57,790 bases of DNA, taken from contig SAUG01000185.1 of NCBI GenBank assembly GCA_011316305.1, forward strand, positions 1 through 57,790, written 5' to 3'. The number at the start of each line of letters is the position of its first letter. Position 1 is the stretch's first letter. Below, piece by piece: positions 35,253-48,589 of this stretch. The DNA is from Rusavskia elegans. Taxonomy: Eukaryota; Ascomycota; Lecanoromycetes; Teloschistales; Teloschistaceae. The notes beneath the pieces were generated by a model that had not been told where the DNA came from, made no database searches, and was given only the letters and a program-made list of their open reading frames with translations. The translations under genes were made by a program, and so were the position numbers.

Positions 35253-35309
35253 CTTTAAGGGGGGTCATAGATACTAAGACATCCCGTTAACACGCCGGTA
35301 TATAATATT

Positions 35310-38300
35310 ATATTAAGTTTTACTGCCACTATTTATATAAAAAAACTTAATATACTCGCCCTGAAGATAGTTTATAGTAAAATATATATATAGGCGTCGA
35401 AATAAGGTTTTATTAAAACTGCAGATATAGCTTAATATCGAGCCAATATAAAACGCGTTATAATATATGATAATACGCTAACTTTAATTTAATTTAATAT
35501 TACTTTTTATTATATTATACCTATAAAAGGTTTTACTTCTATATAAAGTCTTTTTAGAATAATCTATCTATTTTATTATCTATATAGTATTATATAGAAA
35601 CTATATCGATTAGCTAGGGTCCGTCTCCTCTATATAGGATATATTATTCTTTATACTATAATATAATACTAAAACTTCTTTTTAATATACTATAGAATAG
35701 TTATAGCCTTTAGCTACGTCGTCGATATAAGGTTAAAAATCTTATAGTATAGTAATAAATAGTTATCGTAAAAAGCTTTTAATTTATATATTAGAATACC
35801 TAGTCCCTTCGCCTATTATCGTAATACCGTATATAATCTATTTTCCTTTCCGCCGAAGTACTACTATAATAGCTAAATCCTCTTATTATCTTAAGTTTCT
35901 AATAGCTAAAAAGTAACTATATATTAACCCGAATAGCCAGAGTATATTAAAAATATAAGAAAGAAGTAGTAATACTAGTAATACTAGCCTTTTCGAATTA
36001 ATATATTATCCTATAATTAATTCCTTAGGTTTATCCCCCTAATAATTTACTATATCGGCTGAAAACCTATATCTAAATCTATTATATAATTTATAAATAT
36101 TAGTAATAGTTTTAGATACTAATAATTTAAGCGAGTATATATAAGGTCCTAAACTTTTTCCTATTATATAAAAAGTCTAGAGATTATCGCTAGTAATAAA
36201 ATAGCGATATTATATTCTATAGTCGCTAACGTTCTTACTAATATACTATAGCGTTAATATATTAGTAGAAGGATTCGTAAAATATAGTAGAGGAATACTT
36301 TATAATACTATCGTAAAAGGTAGTAGGTACTTTTATTAGGAGATTAAATAATAAAAAGATATTAGTAGACTTCCGAGAAGATTAAGAACTTATAACTAAA
36401 TATACTATATAGTACCGAAAACTAGTAATTATACTACTTAAAGCCCTATAATTAACTAATTTAGCTAGGCTTAGAAGTATATACGTTAGGAATTTAGGTT
36501 ACTTATTAATTAAAAGTAACTAACTAAAAAGCTATAGTCGGACTTTTTTATATAATATAATCCGCTAGTTATTTATAAACCTTATTCTTTAATACTATAT
36601 AGAATACTTAGTATAGGTATTAATAATATAGGATAATCGCTATAATATTAGATAAGAGGTAGGTAATATTTTAAAAGAGACTAGGAAGGATAATAAGATA
36701 TAGGAAAGTAGAGGAAAAAGAACTATAAAAAAATAAGGTTAGTTTTAAAATTCTTTAGAACTTAATAGGAATATTCGGGTAATAAGCTATAATTTAGAAC
36801 CTCTTAAAGCCTAAATATTAGATTATTAAGGTAGATATAGAAAATATAAGGTAGTTTTTACTATAGAAAAAAATAAAGGCTTACTACTATAGAATATAGT
36901 TATTTTTAAGGTCTTCTCGCTCCCCGTTTTTAGTATAGCTTTTACCTACTCGCTAGCGCGCTAGCTTAAAGGCGCGCTAGCTTCTAGTAGCTAGTTAATA
37001 TTTTCTTTACTATCCCTACGATTATTATTATATATTATCTAGATATAATATAATAAGCGCGCCTAATCTTACTAAATCGAGCGAATTCTATATTTAAAAT
37101 CTAATATAATCTATAGCGCGTTACTAAAAGAAGTATATATAGGCTAGATCGAAGCCGGGGATACGGTAATCTAGATTCTACTACCTTAATATAATCTAAC
37201 TAACGCGCCCGAAAGATTCTAATATATCTAAATATATACTTAATATATATTATATTCTATATTACTATATATAAAGAAGCGCGAAAAGGTTAAAATAACG
37301 CTTTAATAAATAGGAAGACGTTATAATATATTAAAGCTAAAAAGATATAGATATAGGTTTTTAAAGATACTAGTAACGTCTTCGGGGGGGCAGTTATATA
37401 GATAGTAATAATATATATCCGTTACTATATATATTAGTAGGTTTTAGTAAAATACTTTTCGTATATTTTAAGGAAGGATATTTACTCTTACCTGTTATTA
37501 TCGATTATAGGCGGTATCGTAATATCTCTAAATATATTATAGTAATCGATATATAGAGTAAAGGGTTTTTAATAATATTCTAGTATAGGAAAAATATATT
37601 ATACGAGGCGATCTATATAGTTAATAAGCCCGTAACTAACCTATTAGCGAGTAAAAAGGATAATAACTTAGTATATATTATAATTTTACCGATAATAAAT
37701 TATCTAATCTACGATATATTAGAGGAACGAATATATTTAGGAAGTAAATTATTTAAATAATTAGGGAGGGAAGAAAAAAGGTTTAGATAATAGTAGGAAC
37801 GACCTATCGAGAGTATCTAGGATACCTAGGAAGTATTTTTAGGAATAATAAATCTATTTTTATATAAGGTATCCTTTTTAGGAAGTTCTATTATATTTTA
37901 AATCTCTATCTAATATAATCGATAATATATATAAAATATAAAAGTTAAAAAAGTAGAATTCTAATTTAATTAACTATTATAATTAATATATTTTCTAATA
38001 TATCTCGAGACTATCCTACCTAGCTATATAAATTAGATATTATAATTATAATAAAGAAATAGACTCCTACTAATATCTAAGAAAAGAGAAGTACTATTAG
38101 GTTTAGTTCTTTTCTATACCCTAACTATATAATTTTTCCGAGTACTAATATCCGGTAAACCTATAATTCTTATTATATCTAACCTTTTATACGGTATCTT
38201 TAGTACTAGATCTTTTTTATTAATATTTTCTAGTAATATTACCTTCGCGAAAAGTATTCTATAGGTACTAGTAAGCTTATATAGAAAGATACCTTCTATC

Positions 38301-38980
38301 TATCCTAAACTCTTATTAACTAGGGAAATAAGGTTACTAGTTTTAAATATTACCTAATATTCGGATACCCTAATATTAGTAGATTAGTTATTTAGTTATA
38401 ACCTTTTTTTCGAGGCCTTAGAGGAAGAGAGAAAAAGGGAAGGATTAGGGCCGAGGATATTTATCGATAGGTAGAGAAAAGTACTTATAGGTTAGTAAAA
38501 GATATCTTTTTATACTACTATATATAAGCCCTTAGTAGTATAATATTAGATTTATAATAATCCTGTACGTAGGCGTTATAGAGCTATATCGAAAAGAGTT
38601 TATTATCTATAAAAGGTATAGATTAAGTAGGCTATTATAAGTACTATTTAATATAGGTAGGGCGAATATATCCGATAGCTATAAGATATATATATTTTCG
38701 GTCCTTAACTATTATAATTTAGGCTTCGTCGGAAGATAGGATAATAGAATTTTTTAAAAGATAGTCTAATTATTCTATATATAAATTCGGGAAAAGGATA
38801 CTAAATAATAAGAGATATTAATAGTAAATTAACTTTATATAAGAGGAGAGGGTTAGCTCTATCTCTATATAGGAGCCGGCAAGGAGGAATCGGAGATATA
38901 ATTAAAGGTTTTTTTTAATAAAAAAGGATTTAACGGTATCTTATTTATTAGTTTTTAAAATTACTAACTTATATTCTCTA
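35310..38980. other. Left part of K: no gene recognised
   Basis: It includes a GC-richer block at 36940-37000 with GCGCGCTAGCTT repeated. It also has an open-looking plus frame near 37440-37930 (stops mostly TAA/TAG of possible CAR or TGG origin). No conserved motif was identified. Confidence 0.35.
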
Positions 38981-38989
38981 CGCTAATTA

Positions 38990-41900
38990 GCTATATTATA
39001 AGGGTAAGTAGGAATCGAGCCTACCTATATTTATCTTCGCTAGTAAAGGTAATATAATTATTAGGAATAGTATATTCCTCCGTAACGTCCCTATAATAAA
39101 GGGTAATATAGATATTCGGCCGCTCTATTATATTATAATATACTAGCGCTTTTTTAGAACTTTTAGTATTAATAGTAAAAGTCTCGGAAAGTTAATCTAG
39201 ATAGGTAAGGTTTTATAGGGGTCGGTTACCTTAGTTATTATCTATATCGCCGATATTTTATAATAATTTATTATCGAAATTATAGGAGTCTTAATAAAAG
39301 AGGATAGTAGAAGTATAGGGCCGGTTAGATATAGGATTTTCGCTATAGTAGAATATAGAGATAGTAGCGAGAAAAGTATATTTATAAAGTTTTTAAAAAG
39401 ATTTCCTATTCTATTTAAGAAACTAATCGACTTAGGTTCGTTCCTCGGTAGATATTATAAATAAAAGGATAATAGTATTATTTTTAATAATATTAGCGTA
39501 GTATTAGATAATACTATTAACTATATTAAGACCTAGCTATTTACAAATTATAGCTTTAATAGTATTATAATAGGCTGGTTAAATATATTTAGGTTTTAAC
39601 TAAATCTTTAGAAAAACGGGTAGAATAATAAAAAATCTAGTATATTCCTATATTTAAAAGCTTTATAGATAATATATCGGACTTTATAGCTTCGTCTAAT
39701 TAGGAGGGAAAGGAAATACTAGATTATAGTAAATTAAATTAATACCTCTATAGAGTACTATACTATATACCTCGGAGCTCCGTATAAAAGGCTATTTAGG
39801 TTTAAAGGATTAAAATAGTATTAAAAAGAATATATTAAGACTGTTTCCTAATACCTATATATTCAGAATAGGCCGTATTAATAGATCTAGATCGAATAAG
39901 ATCTAGTAATAGTATAATATTAACTAATAGTATTAGTTCGGGTTTTATATCTAAAAATTAATTAGATAATAAAAATATTATATAATATCGACTTACCTAG
40001 ACTATTAAAATAAGTATTCGCTTTATTTTAACTTATCCTTATAATTAAATCCCTTTTTTCTCGCTTATATCGCAGGCGATAATAAAGTCTGGTATTAATA
40101 CGAATATCGAATAATAAATTAGCCTATTAATTACTAGTTATTATATATTTTCTATATTCCCGGTTAGCTTTAGAATCTAGTAGATCTTTATTAGTCGTTT
40201 ATTAAAGTATATTAGCTATAAATATAATAGTATAGATATAGACTCTGGTTTCTTACTAATTAATAGTTATAAAATAGCCTTAATCGAAAGTTAATAAACT
40301 AGATTACAGGCTTTAAATAATATTGGAAAAGTTAGTACTATAAGGGCCGAGGGTTAGGGGGAAAATATTAACCCTATTATATTAGCAATATATTCAATTT
40401 AGGAGATAAAAAACTTATTTCCTCTTCCTTTCTCGCTAGTTTAGTATAGTAATAGTAGCGTAGATACCTATAAGAGACCTATATATATTATAATACAGCC
40501 TAAAAGTATTAATAATTATAATTAGAAGGACTAATAATATCTTTTCCCTTATATATATTAAGAGATAGTCCCTCCTATAGTATACTAGCTCTAATTTACT
40601 TCTCGGTAGTAGAGATAATTATAGAGGATTTAGACTTCCTATCGATACTATAGTCTATACTAGATATTTTTACTTATATTTTATTAGCCGAGAGCTAGAA
40701 CCTTTATAGTAGTAGTTAAAGATAATATCTATATATCTTTTAATAATATAAGCCTTAGAAATAATATAGAACTAATTATCGACTAAGTAGAACTTTTTCG
40801 GGGTACTTTAGAAATAAATAGGATATTTCTTTATTTTTTATTTAAAGCTCGAAGATAGAAAAAGCTTCTAAATATATAATAAAATATTACCTTTTACTAA
40901 TAATATAAAATCCTTCCTAACTATAAAGATCTATCCTATATAATTCTATATATCTAATTAATATAGGTATTTAGGATTAGTATATTTTAAGCTAATAATA
41001 TCGGAAAAGAATATTAGTTAACCGTTAGAATATTTTATAAACTACCTAGAATATAAAAGAATTAATATAGCCTAAGTATTAGAATAATAAATCTCTATAG
41101 GCTTATCGATAAAGTAAGCTATACTAATATATATTTAAAAGCGGAAATAAATAGAAGAAACTATAATATAAAATAGCTCTATAGAGTTAAAAAAATATAT
41201 AAACTCTAATAGTATTACAGAAATATCTTTATCTCGAGCTATCTATACCCTCTCTATAGTATTTATAGTAGGTAATTTCTACGCTTTAAAATTAATTTCC
41301 CGTCGCTATAAAAAAATAAGAGGAAGTTACTATCTAATATAATTTTTAAAAATAGCTATAGACTTAGAAAGAGAGTATAGAGGCTCTATATTATTACTAA
41401 AAAGGTCGAAAACTTTAAAGAAACTTTAGTATTAATAGTACGTAATCCTATTAATATTATACTATATCCCGAATACTATTATAAAAGCTATTAGCGGCTA
41501 TTTTAATCGTTTATACTTAATAATTTTAGAATTATTAACTAATATAGCGATACTGCTACGGTATATAGACGGGGATATCTTATTTATTTCCTCTTCTTTA
41601 TTATTATCGGAGAATTCGGTTTAGAAAGGAGGCTCGTTATTATCGGTAGGGGCTAAAAAATCTTCCTTATTATTTTTATAAATAAAATTTAGGGTATTTA
41701 GGTTATTATTTTAGATTTTATAAATATAGTCTAGTATATATATTAGAAGGTCGTCGTCTAGTATATTTTTAATAGCTTCGAAGAGGTTATTTAAAATAGA
41801 TATAGCTATACTCTTTCCTATAAATACGATCTTATTAAAAAGCTATATAGAGCGATAGAAGACGGTTAATATAAATTTTATATCGTACTACTGCCTATCT

Positions 41901-42000
41901 TTAAATACTAAACCTATAAGGAATTATCGTTAGATAGATAGAATATAATAAGGCCGGTTAAACTATTAACTATAGAGGCGTAGTTTCTTACTTATTTAAC
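38990..42000 (+). pseudogene. Unrecognised degenerate coding region of K, part 1
   Basis: From 38990 to about 40080 one plus-strand frame has roughly one stop per 20 codons, sparser than expected in this composition. It includes readable stretches such as GVLIKEDSRSIGPVRYRIF and FLKRFPILFKKLIDLGSFL. A similar frame runs at about 40880-42000 (SRAIYTLSIVFIVGNFYALK). Interruptions are TAA or TAG. No catalytic motif could be assigned. The breaks between frames could be introns, frameshifts or gene ends. Confidence 0.35.
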
Positions 42001-42419
42001 TTAATTAAAACTAAGAGGCTAGTATATTAGATTTACTATATTTTTTATCTATACTCTTTACTATAAGCTAGATATAGAGATTTCGAAGTATAGTAGATAA
42101 GCGGAGACTCCGGCTAACGATACTATAGAAGATTTAGAGGTAACTAAAAGTCCGGTAATATATTAGGAAGAGATAAAGGAGAAATATAAAAGAGGATCTA
42201 AAGCTGCCGAGATTATTTAAAATATATTAGAGCTATAGATTTTAATTAGTAGGGTTTCGAGTAATATAGAGGTTAAAGAAGTAATATAACGAAAGAGGGG
42301 GCCTTTAAAGTTTAAAAACGGCTAAGTCCTATAGTATAGCGAGAAAGAGACTTATATTTTTAATACTAACGGCGGTAATAATAGGTAACCTATAGGCTCT
42401 TTTTCTTTATTTTTTTTTT

Positions 42420-45290
42420 AAAGATTTACTCTTTACTTACCTTTCTTTAATTAATTATCCGATACTCGACGATAATACTACCCCGAAGGACCCTAAATAC
42501 CGATATTAATACTTTAAATTTCTTTACAGCTATATATTTTCTATAATTAAGAACTATATTACTAGTTAGGCTCTAGATATAGTAGTTAACCTTTAGCTAG
42601 AGATAGGGGTCTATAGGTTTAGCTTACCTTAATATTATTAACCTAACTCTTCTAAACTCGCCCTAGAAGACTAGGATACGTTCTTAAAGCCTATATAAGT
42701 CTATAATATATTATAGATATAATTAAAAAAGAGCTATTACTAATATTCTAAAATATAATATTTATAATTTTTAGAAATTAAGTAGTAAATATCGATATAT
42801 TAAAATAGCGGGGTAATAGATTTAGTAAAATTTATTATATCCAGCCCCTCTTCTAACTATCTCTTTTTTTTATATTTATTTACCCCCTTTAGCGTATACC
42901 TTTTCGTTATCTTCTATCTAGTTATTTAACCTTACTTTCTTTCCTATAAATATTCTATTACTCTTTTATTTCTCCTATTAGCTTATAAGCGTTTATATTA
43001 AATAATAGCGAAGCCTAAAAATCTTAAGTCTAGTATTAAAACCGGATTTAATTTATTAAATAAGTATTATTCTAATAATAATAATAATTTATAGTTATAA
43101 ATACAGCTATATAATTAATATTTTACCGATAATAAAAAAGATACTCTGTTATAAAAGACTCGGAAGAGGAAGCCTAATAGTAGGTTATTTCTAAATACTC
43201 TAGAAAAGAAGAAATACTATAAAAAATAGAACTAGGCTATTTAGAAAATAGTTATTTCTTAGGCTAAATATAATACCCTCTATATATCTAGTAAGGAAGA
43301 TAGTAAAGATAATTAATTACTTTTACCTACTAAATATCGATCTTTTACCTATAAATAATATAGCCGCCTAGTCTAAAGTAAGGCTAAAAAAACTCCTACC
43401 TAACTTTTTAAGTCTATAATTTCGAAAACGAAGACCCCTAAATATAATAAATCTTATACCTCCTATACTAAATCCTAAGCCGCGTTTTAGCTTATTAATA
43501 AAGGGTCTAAAGGCGCTAGCTATAATCTAGGAAACGATATTACTATCCCTTCTAGTAACTACTATAATATAACTTTCCCTTCCTATATATATTTTCTTTA
43601 TACTAATCTCTAAATTTATAGTCGTTATTAACCCTTAATAGTAATACTACTCTAGGTAATAACGGAGCTTAGTAATATTAGACTCCCGGAGAGAATAATA
43701 GGAATACTAAAGGTAGTAATAATCCCTCCCTATCTAAATCTTTAAAGATAAAGGGGAAGAAGTCCTACCTAATATATAATTCTAAAGTACGGATAAAAAA
43801 GCTTTAAGCCGAGTATTATATCTATTTCTTATTTAATTTTAACCTCGATAATATAGCGTAATTAATTACGAGTATATAGAGTAGGAATATTTAGATATAG
43901 AATTAGGAATAGGAGTAGTCGGTATTAAAAATTAATTAGTATACTAGGAACTAGAAACGCTCTTATATAGATAATATAGAGGTTAGTAATTCTCTATATC
44001 TAGCTATTATATATATTTATACTAACTATATCGTAGTAAATAGTTAAGTAATATATTATTAAAGATAAGTAAAAGATTATTAAAGGTATAGACTAGATCC
44101 GGGGTTTAACGGGTATATTCGCTAGGCTATATAGCCTATTATCTTTTATATTCGTATTCGGCTTTACGAATAAGATAGTAGATATTATAGAAACTGCTCG
44201 TATATCTCCTAAGGTAGTTTTCTAATTCTAGAGTACGTTATATAGTATCCTTAACTTACTTTCTTAACTATTTTTAGGAGTATCTCTATTTACTAACTAT
44301 TTATTAGATATTTTTATTAACTTAGCCGCCTATATTAAGCTTATAATAGATTAGTAGGCGAATAAATATAGTCTATAAGACTATAAATTTAGCCGCGAAA
44401 ATATATTTTTATAGTTTAATAGAATAGCCGAGTCAAAAAAATATAAGATAATATTTAAGGATCTAAAATAAGTTATATATAAACTCCCCCGCGCTAAAAA
44501 AGTACCGAAAGATATTCTTTTACCGGATAATAATAATAATTATATATTTTTTAGTAAAGAGCCTAGCTCGGGTAGTAAGGATAAGGGCGAGTAAGGTAGT
44601 AAAGGTAAGGCGGAGAATACGTAGTAGTATCGGTAGGTATCGCCGGCCCCGATAAATTCTAATAGGTTTCTTTTTCTTTTAGAATTATAGTCTAGGTCTT
44701 ATATAGACTTTATATAGGCTTTTCTATAGGTTTTCGGTAGCGCCTATAATTAAACTTCTAAAATAATTATTTCTATAGGCTCGATAATACTTTTCTATAC
44801 TATATAGGAGGTCTGGAAAGAGGGATTTTAGATAGTCTTATACCGGTATTTACTATAGGAGCGAAGATACCCTATTTATATATATTTACGGTAATAAAAG
44901 AACTTCTAGCTAATAATATAATAACTCTATTATTATACTTATTATTATATACTAGATTTCTATAAGGTACAAGCTATCGATATAGGAAGCTAATATCGCG
45001 CTAATATTAAATAGTTTCTAATATTATCCTATATTAATTTTTATACGACTTCTTATAACTTTACTATATTATATTTTTTTTAGGCTTTTTCTATAGTTTA
45101 TAGAACTAAATATAATAATACGAAGTTTATTTTTTAATATACTATAAAATATAAGAGGAGGTATTATAGAATATAGACTTAATAGTTCGTCTTTTTTTAA
45201 CTAACGGTCGATATTATAATATTAACCTATAGCGTTCGATAAGAGGTGGTATTATATATACTTATATTCAACATGATGTTGCCCTATTGG
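42420..45290 (+). pseudogene. Unrecognised degenerate coding region of K, part 2
   Basis: Plus-strand frames with sparse stops. At about 42430-43700 there is a basic Lys/Arg-rich stretch (KTRKRKPNSR). At about 44080-45290 a frame reads through to the element end (FVFGFTNKIVDIIETARIS, later a Ser/Gly/Lys-rich linker). No known domain was recognised. Confidence 0.35.
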
Positions 45291-45307
45291 TGGCGGTCCC
45301 TAAGGTA

Positions 45308-45570
45308 CGAATTAATAGTATATTAGCCTTTATAGCTGATTAAAAATAAATTTAGAGATTTAGAAAATTTACTGTTAATTATTTGTTTCTATAAACAGCT
45401 AATTATAGTAAACTAGCTGTTTTAAAAAACTTCTAGTATTTTAAAATTAGATATCTACTAGCAGTTTCAAATAACTGGATTATTAGCAAGCTGTCTATTT
45501 TATCTACTATATAATTTTAAATCAACAATAAATTAACAGGCCATCTAGAAACCAGCAGCGCCACCTAAGG
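45308..45570 (-). mobile_element. Type A element M3, right part
   Basis: It matches the left third of M2 in reverse and ends GCGCCACCTAAGG before TA (45571-45572). It is contiguous with 35252 once K is removed. Confidence 0.82.
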
Positions 45571-46144
45571 TATAATAATAATGATCTAGATAACTTTAAA
45601 TAATCTATCTAATCATCTAAATCTACCGAGGTTAAATAGAAACTTCTATTAATAAAAAGGAACTCTATATCCACTATCCTAGATTACTCTAAAGAAATTT
45701 TCTATTATCGGTTTAAAGATCGACTTTCGTAAGTTAAAATAGTATTCGCTATATAGTATAAAATTACTAGAACCATAGACTATTAGTATATATATCTAAT
45801 AGAAATCCTTATTCTATGAGAAAAACTTTAACGAAATTACTATCCTACCTTGATCTATAGTAATATTAAAAATATATTTTAAAGGTTAATAACTACTACT
45901 ATCTTTACGATAGCGAATCTTTAATTTTAAAGCTAAAAAGTTATCTACTATAATTTTTAATAGAAAAAAGTAGAAAGGTTTAATAGAAAAGTCTTTACTA
46001 AATGTATAGATATTTATATATTTCTTTAATCTAGTAGAACTATTTCGAAATATTCTATATTCTATTTATTTTATAAATAGAATATATATTAGCTTTAGAT
46101 ACGCTATCGATATTCAAGCCGTACTATACTATCTAATAGTTTAG
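45571..46144. other. Region U, segment 3: nothing recognised
   Basis: The right flank of M3. It is moderately RIP-mutated with some CA/TG, has no repeat partner in the window and no ORF. It ends at X-D. Confidence 0.4.
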
Positions 46145-47145
46145 TGTAGGGCCTCTGTCTGGGATTATAATTGAGTTATTATATATATATATTTTATTAC
46201 CGTAGTTATTATACGGTAATAATAGTTATTGTTTATATAGCAAGGAATTTTCGTAGTTAAAAGAAGCAGTTAACTAAAGTTTACAGCGTTAATCGTTTTT
46301 ATTCTATTATATCCTCTATTTAATTACTAATCCTTTCCTATAATTCCCTTATACTACTTTAAAATACGTACGATTATAAGCTACTAATATAGCTTCCAGG
46401 ACTATCTACTAGGCGGTAATACTATCTTTTATCCTTATTACTTCGTCCTCGTCTATAGTCGTACTCGAATCTAGACGGCCTACTAACCTATCTAGATACT
46501 CGACGACTGCTAGTTTAACTACTAGCTTAACTACTAGCTTAAATTCTTACTCGAATTCTAGTAGGATAAAAGCTTCTACTAGAAGTCTAATATAGTCGCT
46601 AAAGCTATATAACTCCGGCGGATTCGGAATACGAAGCTTTAGTATCGTATTTAGGACTACCGGATCCTAGGATTCGAAGTCTATTATAGTAGACGAACTA
46701 GCGAGAACTCGATCGATATAATAAATAGCTCGAATTCGGCGGTTTTAATCTCTATTTTTTTAAATTAGAAAGATATAATCGTAGTTATAGTATTAGTAGA
46801 GGTTTTATATATATCAGCCCATAGTCTAGGCAATTACGGAAGATATATACGTTAGATATAAATATAGGTACTAGTAAAAGAAGATAAAAAAGAAGCGACT
46901 ATAAAGTATATATATATATACAAGAAACCTACTATATTATATTTTAAGTAAATTATAGGAATTTATACTACGAGCGCATTATAGAATAGATTAGAGTTAA
47001 TTTTATATACTTTTTTAGTTTAAATTAATTAGACTAGATTACTAGTTCTTATACCGTATATCTAACGCTAACGTACTATTATTAAAGTGAATTACTTACG
47101 GAACCGACGGTTAATCGGATACTAAAAAAATAAATAAAACAATAA
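46145..47145 (+). mobile_element. Repeat family X, copy X-D (about 1.0 kb)
   Basis: It matches X-C in reverse. It starts TGTAGGGCCTCTGTC, followed by ttataattgagtta, and ends in gaaccgacggttaatcgg plus an A-rich tail (aaaaaaataaataaaac). The tail at this end fits a retroposon read left to right. No clear target duplication was found. Confidence 0.62.
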
Positions 47146-47514
47146 ATATTAATTCGATTATATTCTAGAAAGTTTACTAAATACTCGGATAATTCGTCTA
47201 TCTTTTTTTTAATATTATCTTTTTTCGTTATATAAATAATATATATCTGTACTAGACCGTATTTCGATTTTAATTTGATAGGATTTATACAGTCGGAAGG
47301 ATTTTATAAATAGCTCTAGTAGATCGATTCTACGATAAATTTAAAAGCTCTATAATAGCGCTACTTTTAAATTAAATAGAAAGCTAAATCCTATTTATTC
47401 CGATAGTAGCTCTAAAAAATTATTTCTAGTCAAAAAAGATTTCTATTTGTTATTTCCTAGCTATATTATAGATAGAATTCAATATATTTATTTCGATTAT
47501 CGATTCGAACGGCC
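47146..47514. other. Region U, segment 4: nothing recognised
   Basis: It lies between X-D and R5. No repeat partner or ORF. It ends in CGGCC (47510-47514), the probable target duplication of R5. Confidence 0.4.
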
Positions 47515-47690
47515 TGTTGAAATCATATATATAGAATATCAAGCTTAATTTACTAAAGTGGGCTTTCGCCTAAACTAAATATATAAAAAGGAAGTAGCAG
47601 GATCTTGGCGCCTAGAACTACTAAATCTTATCGGTACTAGCGCCTTTAACGCTTTAATATAGCTACTATACGTAATACGTTCTTCTAAAG
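47515..47690 (-). repeat. 3' LTR of R5
   Basis: 176 bp, starting TGTTGAAATCAT (unmutated end) and decaying toward the right end (ttcttctaaag). Confidence 0.85.
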
Positions 47691-48589
47691 TTTCTATACG
47701 AATAATATACTCTATATATACCGAAAGTAAATTAAATAGACTCGCTATATACTCGGTAAAAAATCTATAGAAAAAGGAATTAATATATAATAGTAGCGAG
47801 ATTTATAAAATTTAAAGAACTTCTATTATAAATATATATTATAAATAAAATAAAATAAAAGACTAAAATTTCAATAGTATATCTGCGTATATAAATTATA
47901 AAAATTAAATTCTAGATAAAAGAAAAATAGAATTTCTATAGTTTCTATAGTATTCGAAATTTCTAATAGTAGTAGTATACTAAATAGAATACTAGTATAG
48001 GTATTTATACGAGCTTATAATAAATATATATACAAAATACTTAAAACGAATATTATTTAACTAAAAAGACGTTTCTAAAGTTTCGATAATCGAAAATATA
48101 AATTGAATAGTAAATTATAGATATTAGTGGTTATTATTAATACCGCTAAAGTACTAGAAGATATAGGTATTTTATTTTGTTTAAATATTTATTTAAAAAA
48201 CGTATATTAAACGCCTGTTAAGATAATATAAACTTTTATAGATAAGTCGATATCTATATTACTAAAATAATCCTAGATATAGAATTATTTACTATAGCTA
48301 TAAAGATTAATAAATATTTTTGAATTATTAATAAATATAGTAATCTAATAGTATTATTTCTAGAATGTTAATAAAATTCTATAATTAATTCAGCGGTATA
48401 GTTAGATAGGTAATATATATTTATATATTATCGCTTTCTAATTATAGACGGCTAAAGATCTTATAATTTTAAAAACTATCGATATTATTTTCTATCTAAT
48501 ATCGTTTAGATTCGAAGTTTAAAAGAAATAGTATCTATATTTGGAAATATAATAGATTATTATTGTAGTTTATGTAAATAAAATTAGTT

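Larger units (their letters stand above)
35253..45305 (+). mobile_element. Element K: 10,053-bp inverted-repeat transposon inside M3
   Basis: It begins CTTTAAGGGGGG and ends TCCCTAAGG, so the ends are inverted repeats of about 9 bp (C[CT]TTA[AG]GGG). TA is present at both sides (35251-35252, 45306-45307). Removing K plus one TA restores a complete 812-bp type A element. The terminal 50 bases keep CA/TG (CAACATGATGTTG at the right end) while the interior is bleached. Plus-strand frames with fewer stops than their neighbours suggest large genes, not recognised. It has no LTR. It may be an autonomous relative of the short CCTTAGG elements. Confidence 0.7.

Noticed and set aside
37440..37930. RecQ-like helicase in K
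   Set aside because: A glycine-rich start and hydrophobic blocks looked similar at first, but no Walker A or DExH box could be read and the gene order did not fit.
40885..40905. LINE-type FADD box in K
   Set aside because: ttt act aat aat could derive from a FADD box by RIP, but the upstream PQGSP-like motif and other RT blocks could not be aligned.
46145..47145. X copies as solo LTRs of another retrotransposon
   Set aside because: Some ends look like TG...CA, but target duplications are about 11-20 bp and a copy is 5'-truncated. Not fully excluded.
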